Below are positions 22,602-27,862 of a DNA stretch of 27,862 bases, piece after piece. The notes under the pieces were generated by a model, which was given only the letters and a program-made list of their open reading frames with translations, had not been told where the DNA came from and ran no database searches. The DNA lies in contig DEIK01000129.1 in assembly GCA_002352425.1 (NCBI GenBank), positions 1 through 27,862 on the forward strand, read 5' to 3'. This DNA is from Rhodobacteraceae bacterium UBA2776 (GTDB taxonomy: Bacteria; Pseudomonadota; Alphaproteobacteria; Rhodobacterales; Rhodobacteraceae). Numbering within the stretch: position 1 is the stretch's first letter; each line of letters begins with the position of its first letter. The position numbers were made by a program, and so were the translations under genes.

Positions 22602-23162
22602 TTAACCGAGCTTAATTGTGTTGTCGTCGATGAACATATTTTCCGGAACCGGCAGGTTCTCAGGGGCCGGACCCTTACGGATGCGACCGGAAATATCGTA
22701 GTGCGAACCGTGGCAGGGGCAGAACCAGCCCTCAAAATCGCCAGAGTTACCGCCCAAAGGCACACAGCCCAAGTGGGTGCAAACGCCCATCATCACCAAC
22801 CATTCGCCAGCATCATCAAGCGTGCGGTTTTCGTCCGAAGCATCCATCTCGGGTTTGGCGACATTGCGGCTCATTTGATCCGGCAGATCGGCCAGCGGTG
22901 TTGTGCGGGCGCGTTCAATGTCCTCGGGGGTGCGACGGCGGATGAAAACCGGCTTGCCGCGCCATTTTACAGTCAGCTGTGTGCCAACTTCGACATCTGA
23001 TACATCAACAAAGATGGACGCAAGGGCGCGCACATCGGCGGAGGCGTTCATTTGGTTAACAAGCGGCCAAACGGCAGCACCTGCGGTAACTGCACCGGCG
23101 CCGGCTGTGGCGTAGTACAGGAAATCCCGTCGGGTTTCTGAGTGATCTTCTGCGTGGGACAC
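22602..23162 (-). CDS. petA: Rieske iron-sulfur subunit of the bc1 complex
   Basis: The 186-residue protein begins with a Tat-type anchor (ETRRDFLYYATAGAGAVTAG), which stays as the membrane helix in this family. The [2Fe-2S] ligands are in VCTHLGCVPL (Cys128, His130) and FCPCHGSHYD (Cys148, His151), with Cys133 and Cys150 available for the structural disulfide. The start is GTG at 23162, supported by AAAGGAGGG six bases upstream; longer reads upstream lack a site. It is the first gene of petABC; the 236-base region ahead of it probably holds the promoter. Confidence 0.95.
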   Translation of the reverse strand: MSHAEDHSETRRDFLYYATAGAGAVTAGAAVWPLVNQMNASADVRALASIFVDVSDVEVGTQLTVKWRGKPVFIRRRTPEDIERARTTPLADLPDQMSRNVAKPEMDASDENRTLDDAGEWLVMMGVCTHLGCVPLGGNSGDFEGWFCPCHGSHYDISGRIRKGPAPENLPVPENMFIDDNTIKLG

Positions 23163-23328
23163 TGGAATCCCTCCTTTGTTGATAGTTAGGTCGAAATGGC
23201 CAGATCCAAAGACAGAGCCGTACCGAAGCCGCACCGCAAAAACGGTACTCCTTGGACGGGTGTTTAACTTTGGAATCGTGGCACGTCTAGCGCAACAATG
23301 TGAGGTAGACATTAAAACCCGCTAAAAA

Positions 23329-23344
23329 ATGCACATTTTTGCAT
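23329..23344. promoter_or_regulatory. Small dyad in the petABC upstream region
   Basis: ATGCA-CATTTT-TGCAT is a perfect five-base inverted repeat about 165 bases ahead of the petA start, in an AT-rich patch. It may be a regulator site; nothing identifies the factor. Confidence 0.2.
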
Positions 23345-23398
23345 AAATGGGTCATTCTGCGACGATTTATAGCGGGCCCGAAGTGTGTTGCGGTTCCG

Positions 23399-23998
23399 CT
23401 AAGGGCGGGTTGCCGACATGCTGGGGCGTTCGGCAGATGTGGCGAACCAATCGTCCAGTGCATCACGACCTTTGCGCCAGTTGCGGTCGCCATGGCGAAA
23501 ATCGAGGTAACCCAAAGCGCAACCGATTGCGATATGCCCCATGTCGAACGGTCCGGCGAGGTGGCTCATCCAGCGGGTTGTGACGGCGTCCAACGCACGG
23601 CCTATTTTGTCCCATTGCCCATCAACCCAATCGGCTGATTGCATGTTTTCGGGGCGGCAACGCGCTTCATAGACCATCAAGACAGCGGCCTCCATGATCC
23701 CATCAGCCGTGGCCTCGAGCGTTAGGACATCCCAAATGCAGCGCTCTGGATAGAGCTCTGCCTTGGCGCGGGCATCCAGATAGCGGCAAATCACCCGACT
23801 GTCGTAAAGCGCCGGGCCATCAGGGCGGGTCAGGGCCGGGATTTTACCCAGTGGATTGTGGGCCGTGGGCATGTTTGATGCATCAAGCGGCGTGCCGGTA
23901 GCATCAACCAGCTCGACATCATCCAGCTGGTCGGTTTCATGCAAAGTGATCAGAACTTTGCGCACAAACGGCGAGGCGGCAGCGTAGAAAAGTTGCAT
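23399..23998 (-). CDS. Glutathione S-transferase family protein
   Basis: The 199-residue protein has an N-terminal thioredoxin-like domain (MQLFYAAASPFVRKVLITLHE, then NPLGKIPALTRPDGPALYDSRVICRYLD, with the glutathione-binding P-A and D-S residues). A helical C-terminal domain follows (YPERCIWDVLTLEATADGIMEAAV, HIAIGCALGYLDFR). Ser9 in AASPFVRK is the likely catalytic position. The reaction and substrate cannot be read. Its ATG follows the stop of the preceding small gene directly (TGAATG), so it ends a co-directional run from dapF. Confidence 0.88.
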   Translation of the reverse strand: MQLFYAAASPFVRKVLITLHETDQLDDVELVDATGTPLDASNMPTAHNPLGKIPALTRPDGPALYDSRVICRYLDARAKAELYPERCIWDVLTLEATADGIMEAAVLMVYEARCRPENMQSADWVDGQWDKIGRALDAVTTRWMSHLAGPFDMGHIAIGCALGYLDFRHGDRNWRKGRDALDDWFATSAERPSMSATRP

Positions 23999-24277
23999 TC
24001 AGAGTTTCCTTAATTTGATGCGCCCAAGCGCGGTAATGTCGATTTCAACGCCGGGACCGTTTTCACCCAGTCGGATCTTGCGCTTGAAACGGGCGGTGCT
24101 GCTGGCCTGTCCGGGCTCGCGACGCGCCGACAGCCCTTCCTCAAGATCATCCAGCGCATCCTCGGCACGTTGATCACGGCGGCCAAGCGACACCTTGCGT
24201 GTCACAGCATAAGTGGCCAGCGCAACCGTGCCATAGCGCAGTGCGATGCCGGTAATCGGGGCAAGGGGTAGGGGCAC
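23999..24277 (-). CDS. Small conserved-looking membrane protein of unknown function
   Basis: The 92-residue protein starts with one hydrophobic segment (LAPITGIALRYGTVALATYAV). A charged linker (RRDQRAEDALDDLEEGLSARRE) and a basic, strand-like C-terminal half (FKRKIRLGENGPGVEIDITALGRIKLRKL) follow. I do not recognise the family. GTG at 24277 is chosen because GGGAGGA lies six bases ahead; in-frame ATG at 24292 (inside that site) or GTG at 24334 (directly after the previous stop) are alternatives. It abuts the downstream GST gene. The layout suggests a single-pass protein with a cytoplasmic domain. Confidence 0.7.
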   Translation of the reverse strand: MPLPLAPITGIALRYGTVALATYAVTRKVSLGRRDQRAEDALDDLEEGLSARREPGQASSTARFKRKIRLGENGPGVEIDITALGRIKLRKL

Positions 24278-24334
24278 TTCATATCCTCCCATAGGTTCAC
24301 ATTCAATGTAGGCCTGTGGGCGGTGACTGTCCAC

Positions 24335-24958
24335 TTAATCAGTGACGGGGGCTTGCATCAGCGCGGCCAAAAGGGCGGTTTCCTGCCCGATGCCGTAAGC
24401 CTGCACATGTTTGGCGGCTGAGAGGCGGGCCTCGTCGGGTTTGTTCTGGCCCAGCTTCCAGGTGCCATCGACCGCGTCCACATCAAAGCGAAACGGTACG
24501 ATCATCCGCATCATTTTTGCCAGCGCTTCGGGCGCCATTTTGTCGTTGGTCCACGGTGCCTTGGGGGCTAGTCGTTGCTCGAACTGGGCGGCAAGTGTGT
24601 CCAGACTGCCGCGCAGGGTTTCGGCAGGCATTTGCGTCAGGGTGCCGCGTAGATGTACGGCGACGTAATTCCACGTGGGCACCTGATCGTCGACGCCGTA
24701 CCAGTCGGGCGAAATATAGCTGTCAGGGCCGGACACAGCGAGAACTGCCCGCACGGGCTGGCCGAGCGCGCGGGTGATCGGGTTGGAGCGCAGCAGATGC
24801 AGATCGGCGTATTTGTTGTCTTCTGATAGCGTGAAAGGAATATGGGCGATCAGCGGGCCATCTTCCCCATTCACGGACAAAGTCCCAAAGCCGCGCTCAC
24901 GGGCAAAGCCAAGATTGGTCTCATCAGGGGATTTGCGAAAAGCGGGATTGGGGTGCAT
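24335..24958 (-). CDS. PaiB-like FMN-binding (split-barrel) protein
   Basis: The 207-residue protein begins MHPNPAFRKSPDE and contains LIAHIPFTLSED, LHLLRSNPI, YISPDWYGVDDQVPTWNYVAVHLRG and FRFDVDAVDGTWKLGQNKPD. This is the pattern of the PaiB/FMN-binding negative transcriptional regulator family of split-barrel flavin proteins. The family name reflects a Bacillus regulator; enzymatic or regulatory role here is unknown. ATG at 24958 fits the family start; the Shine-Dalgarno is weak. Eight bases separate it from the upstream GST stop. Confidence 0.85.
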   Translation of the reverse strand: MHPNPAFRKSPDETNLGFARERGFGTLSVNGEDGPLIAHIPFTLSEDNKYADLHLLRSNPITRALGQPVRAVLAVSGPDSYISPDWYGVDDQVPTWNYVAVHLRGTLTQMPAETLRGSLDTLAAQFEQRLAPKAPWTNDKMAPEALAKMMRMIVPFRFDVDAVDGTWKLGQNKPDEARLSAAKHVQAYGIGQETALLAALMQAPVTD

Positions 24959-24966
24959 GGGTTGGC

Positions 24967-25629
24967 CTAGGATTTGGGCGGGAACAGGGTGACGGGGTCG
25001 CCTGCCTGCCATTTCGGATACTTCTGCATAATGTTCGTAAATCGGCTGGATGCAATGAAAACTTCCAACCATTCCGAAAGATGTGGCCAAGGCTGGGCAT
25101 CGAACCACGGCTTATCAACAAATGCGAACTGACGTACGAAAGTCAGGATCGCCATATCGGCCAACGTTGCGGTTTGGCCAAACAGGTAGGGCTGGTTTTC
25201 CAATCTGTGATCAAGGTCGGTCAAAAACGTGGCCGCAAGGGCGCGATCATCTTCGCTGCGTTTATATTTGTAGGCGTCAAGCGCGGGTTTGAACTGCGTG
25301 TCCGATTTTTCAATCAGCGCGTGGCCCTCTGCGGGCATGTCGAGCCATTGTTCAGGGTCGTTTTGGCCGAGCGCCCAGATCATGATGTCGAGACTTTCAT
25401 CAATCACCTTGTCTGCCACCAAAACTGGAACCGTGGCTTTGGGCGAGGCCATGATCAATTCGGGCGCTTTGTCTCGCAACAGGATTTCACGCAGTTCCGT
25501 GGCGATGCCGGCACTGGCAACGGCAAGACGCGCCCGCATGGCGTAGGGGCAGCGACGAAACGAATAAAGGATGGGGCGAGTTAAAGAGATTTTGGGCCTC
25601 CGGCGGGGATATTTTTGAAAAGAAGGCAA
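24967..25629 (-). CDS. Glutathione S-transferase family protein with an uncertain start
   Basis: Homology-like sequence begins at LTRPILYSFRRCPYAMRARLAVASAG, a glutaredoxin/GST thioredoxin fold with Cys in RRCPYAMR. It continues through SPKATVPVLVADKVIDESLDIMIWAL and a helical C-terminal domain (FGQTATLADMAILTFVRQFAF). The only conventional in-frame start before this is TTG at 25629, which lies beyond the hairpin repeat copy 2, has no Shine-Dalgarno and would add an odd PSFQKYPRRRPK leader. Within the repeat, GGAGG (25597-25601) stands six bases ahead of an ATC codon at 25588-25590, exactly where an ATG would be expected. The gene may use a near-cognate start, be mutated, or carry a sequence error. 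It follows mtaB closely. Confidence 0.85.
   Translation of the reverse strand: MPSFQKYPRRRPKISLTRPILYSFRRCPYAMRARLAVASAGIATELREILLRDKAPELIMASPKATVPVLVADKVIDESLDIMIWALGQNDPEQWLDMPAEGHALIEKSDTQFKPALDAYKYKRSEDDRALAATFLTDLDHRLENQPYLFGQTATLADMAILTFVRQFAFVDKPWFDAQPWPHLSEWLEVFIASSRFTNIMQKYPKWQAGDPVTLFPPKS
25597..25626 (+). repeat. CCTCCGGCGG hairpin element, copy 2
   Basis: CCTCCGGCGGGGATATTTTT followed by GAAAAGAAGG matches the copy at 20336-20370 in core, T-run and purine tail. It lies between mtaB and the GST gene. Read on the minus strand it supplies the GGAGG that stands ahead of the GST domain. Confidence 0.6.
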
Positions 25630-25632
25630 GGG

Positions 25633-26889
25633 CTAGGCGATGAGTTGGGTCTTTGTCGCGCCCTTGATTGTGGCTGTGATGATTTGGCCCTCTGATTGGT
25701 CGGTCTCAAAGCGGACTTCGGTGAATTGCTCGGTGCGGCCCATGCGGGGATTTTCCATCAGGATGCTGTGGGTTTGGCTGATTTGGGCGGCGAGATGTTT
25801 GGCGACTTGGGTGTCTCCAGCGGCACGCAAAGCGGCGGCGCGGGTTTTGATCACGGTGCCATTCACCGCAGGCATGCGGGCGGCGGGGGTGCCTTGGCGG
25901 GCGGAATAGGGGAAGACGTGCAACCATGTCAGATCGCAATCCGTGACCAGTTTCAACGAGTTCGCGAACATTTCGTCTGTTTCAGTCGGAAAGCCTGCGA
26001 TAATGTCCGCGCCAAAGGTGATGCCGGGGCGTAAGCGCCGTGCTTCTTGGGTAAAGGCAATCGCGTCTTCGCGGTTGTGGCGACGTTTCATACGCTTCAG
26101 GATCATGTTGTCACCGGCCTGCAAGCTGAGGTGCAGATGCGGCATCAGGCGCGGCTCGGTGGCGATGGCTTGCATCAGGGCGTCATCGGCCTCGATGCTG
26201 TCGATTGACGAAATCCGCAGACGCGGCAGGTCTGGCACCAGTTTCAAAATACGCATCACCAGATCACCAAAGCGCGGCGCGCTGGGCAGGTCGGCGCCCC
26301 AGCTGGTCAGGTCAACACCGGTCAGTACGACTTCGTTATATCCGCTGTCGACCAACCGTTTGATTTGATCCACCACAACCCCCGCTGCGACCGAGCGCGA
26401 ATTGCCCCGCCCATATGGGATGATGCAAAAGGTGCAGCGATGATCACAGCCGTTTTGCACCTGAACATAGGCGCGCGAGCGGGTGCCGAACCCGTCGATC
26501 AAATGGCCTGCGGTTTGGGTGACCGACATGATGTCGTCCACCTGAACGCGTTCACTGTCACCGATGAAGTCAGGGCCAAGACCCGCCCAAGTCGCGTGCT
26601 GCATTTTTTCGGTGTTACCGATGACAAGATCGACCTCGTCCATTTTGGCGAATGTCTCGGGCTCGGTCTGGGCGGCGCATCCGGTGACGATCAGCTTGGC
26701 GCCGGGATGGTTGCGGCGTAGTTTGCGGATTTCCTGACGAGCCTTTCGCACGGCCTCGGCTGTGACGGCACAGGTGTTGATCACCACAGCGTTTTCGACG
26801 CCCGCCGATTTGGCGAGGTCTTTCATCGCCTCGGTCTCATAGGAATTCAGACGGCAGCCAAGGGTGGCAAAGATCGGCGCATCTGCCAT
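25633..26889 (-). CDS. mtaB: tRNA t6A37 methylthiotransferase MtaB
   Basis: The 418-residue radical-SAM enzyme converts t6A37 to ms2t6A37 in tRNAs reading ANN codons. The N-terminal UPF0004 domain has Cys12 (FATLGCRLN), Cys40 (VINTCAVT) and Cys71 (VTGCAAQ) for the second Fe-S cluster. The radical-SAM triad is in NGCDHRCTFCIIP (Cys148, Cys152, Cys155), followed by GRGNSRS, GADIIAGFPTETDE and LHVFPYSARQGTPA. A TRAM-like C-terminal domain ends it. The early GCRLNSYE motif separates MtaB from MiaB and RimO. The ATG lies two bases after the dapF stop, so the two genes are cotranscribed. Confidence 0.94.
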   Translation of the reverse strand: MADAPIFATLGCRLNSYETEAMKDLAKSAGVENAVVINTCAVTAEAVRKARQEIRKLRRNHPGAKLIVTGCAAQTEPETFAKMDEVDLVIGNTEKMQHATWAGLGPDFIGDSERVQVDDIMSVTQTAGHLIDGFGTRSRAYVQVQNGCDHRCTFCIIPYGRGNSRSVAAGVVVDQIKRLVDSGYNEVVLTGVDLTSWGADLPSAPRFGDLVMRILKLVPDLPRLRISSIDSIEADDALMQAIATEPRLMPHLHLSLQAGDNMILKRMKRRHNREDAIAFTQEARRLRPGITFGADIIAGFPTETDEMFANSLKLVTDCDLTWLHVFPYSARQGTPAARMPAVNGTVIKTRAAALRAAGDTQVAKHLAAQISQTHSILMENPRMGRTEQFTEVRFETDQSEGQIITATIKGATKTQLIA

Positions 26890-26891
26890 GA

Positions 26892-27746
26892 TTATACCGC
26901 CTTTAGGAAATCGGCAGTCAGGGCGCCGTTCAACACATGCATCGTGGCCCCCGTCATCCAGACGCCATCATCGCGCCACTCAATCTGCAGGGTGCCGCCG
27001 TCCAGATCAATCTGGACTTTGCGCCCGGTCAGCCCACGACGGGCTGCAGCGACAGCGGTGGCACAACTGGAAGATCCAGAGGCCAGCGTGACCCCAACGC
27101 CGCGTTCCCACACCCGCATACGGATGTGGTCGGGACCAATCAAGCTGGCGACCTGCACATTGGTACGTTCGGGAAACAGTTCGTGATGCTCATGCGCCGC
27201 GCCAAATGCAGGCAGATCAACGGCCATCGCATCCGTGACAAAGAATGTGCAATGCGGGTTGCCCATGCCGGTCGCTGTGGGGGCTCCGTCGATCGGCAGT
27301 TCCAGCGTTTCCATTTCACGGGCCAGTGGAATTTCGTTCCACCGCAGTTGCGGCTGGCCCATATTGACCGAGGTCAGACCCTTTCCCGCATCCTTGGCAA
27401 ACAGATCGCCGCGCGCGGTGGTTAAATGTAGGTCGGTCTGGCCCGTTTCATCCATGATATGACGGGCAATACAGCGGGTGGCATTGCCGCAAGCCGCCGA
27501 TAGGCTGCCGTCGGCGTTATAAAACGTCAGATGAGCGTCACCAGCGCCATCGGTGATCACCGCAAGCTGGTCGAATCCCACCCCCGTGTGGCGATTCCCC
27601 ACTGCGCGGGCCAGTTTTGGCGTGACAATATCCTGCGCATTCCGTGAATCACCACGGGCATCAATGACCACAAAGTCATTGCCCAGTCCGTGCATCTTCA
27701 TGAACGGGAGGGCGGCATGGCTTTTTTCCTTGCGCATATGCGCCAT
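26892..27746 (-). CDS. dapF: Diaminopimelate epimerase, second catalytic Cys replaced by Ser
   Basis: The 284-residue enzyme interconverts LL- and meso-diaminopimelate for lysine and peptidoglycan synthesis. It shows MKMHGLGNDFVVIDA, TGVGFDQLAVI, NADGSLSAACGNATRC (catalytic Cys86), TGMGNPHCTFFV and RVWERGVGVTLASGSSSCATAVAA. In characterised DapF enzymes the last motif is ACGTGACA-like with the second catalytic Cys; here that position is Ser223 (TCT codon), while the later Cys228 is kept. ATG at 27746 gives the full read, ATG at 27737 is equally possible, and neither has a clear Shine-Dalgarno. It heads the run towards mtaB and is divergent from a tRNA gene. Confidence 0.93.
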   Translation of the reverse strand: MAHMRKEKSHAALPFMKMHGLGNDFVVIDARGDSRNAQDIVTPKLARAVGNRHTGVGFDQLAVITDGAGDAHLTFYNADGSLSAACGNATRCIARHIMDETGQTDLHLTTARGDLFAKDAGKGLTSVNMGQPQLRWNEIPLAREMETLELPIDGAPTATGMGNPHCTFFVTDAMAVDLPAFGAAHEHHELFPERTNVQVASLIGPDHIRMRVWERGVGVTLASGSSSCATAVAAARRGLTGRKVQIDLDGGTLQIEWRDDGVWMTGATMHVLNGALTADFLKAV

Positions 27747-27803
27747 ATAACGGGGCTTTTGGATTTATTCTAGTGAGGGATGTTAAAAGGTGCGACAAAG
27801 GGG

Positions 27804-27832
27804 TTGACCCCATGGCGTTAGCTTCCTAATTA
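27804..27832 (+). promoter_or_regulatory. Promoter of the tRNA gene at the window edge
   Basis: TTGACC (27804-27809) and TAATTA (27827-27832) are separated by exactly 17 bases, and the tRNA starts 12 bases after the -10 box. The arrangement is typical of strong stable-RNA promoters. Confidence 0.65.
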
Positions 27833-27844
27833 GTCGCTCTGTGT

Positions 27845-27862
27845 GGGCCGGTAGCTCAGTTG
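27845..27862 (+). tRNA. 5' end of a tRNA gene, cut by window edge
   Basis: GGGCCGG (7-nt acceptor strand), TA (positions 8-9), GCTC (D stem) and AGTTG (D loop) match the canonical tRNA start. The anticodon is outside the window, so the amino acid is not known. Confidence 0.85.

Noticed and set aside
23370..23401. TAGCGG...CCGCTA hairpin at the end of the GST gene as terminator
   Set aside because: The arms are far apart with competing inner hairpins and no T-run follows.
1..27862. CRISPR array, prophage, transposon or integron
   Set aside because: No regularly spaced repeats, transposase, integrase or phage structural gene was found; genes are mostly housekeeping with uniform style.

Overview
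The window reads as chromosomal DNA from a marine alphaproteobacterium, most likely Rhodobacteraceae (Roseobacter group). The evidence is family-level protein resemblance: a petABC operon with a Tat-type Rieske protein, glnK-amt, Rhodobacteraceae-style adenine deaminase, MtaB and DapF, and a short GC-rich hairpin repeat that I recall from roseobacter genomes. Genes are dense, often overlap by a few bases, and are mostly housekeeping.

Left part (1-8.9 kb): the 5' part of an ammonium transporter gene and glnK lie on the minus strand, divergent from a large class A penicillin-binding protein. Next is a decayed stretch (about 3.44-4.14 kb, minus) with remnants of a TPP-dependent synthase and of an E1-beta/transketolase C-terminal domain, followed by an intact class II aldolase/adducin gene. 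Divergent from that gene is a translationally coupled adenine deaminase-AMP nucleosidase pair (AMP to adenine to hypoxanthine). A gene for an HU-type nucleoid protein with its own terminator follows.

Middle part (8.9-20.4 kb): an EamA permease; a CcdA plus exported thioredoxin pair; then a tight four-gene run of DegT-type aminotransferase, CMP-sugar cytidylyltransferase, GMC flavoprotein oxidoreductase and Kdo transferase (WaaA). Together these four look like a pathway that oxidises, aminates, CMP-activates and transfers a Kdo-like sugar into lipopolysaccharide. This resembles the Kdo8N route of Shewanella, but with a flavoprotein in place of the iron-dependent alcohol dehydrogenase. It is the most interesting part of the window. 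Chorismate synthase (minus) converges on it. Divergent from aroC, a TPP riboswitch precedes the thiamine ABC transporter thiBPQ.

Right part (20.4-27.9 kb): all minus strand. It holds petABC (cytochrome bc1), then a GST, a small membrane protein, a PaiB-like flavin protein, a second GST with no good conventional start codon, mtaB and dapF. At the right edge the 5' end of a tRNA gene starts on the plus strand behind a clear promoter. No CRISPR array, prophage or insertion sequence was seen. No stretch over 300 bases is free of a gene or gene remnant.
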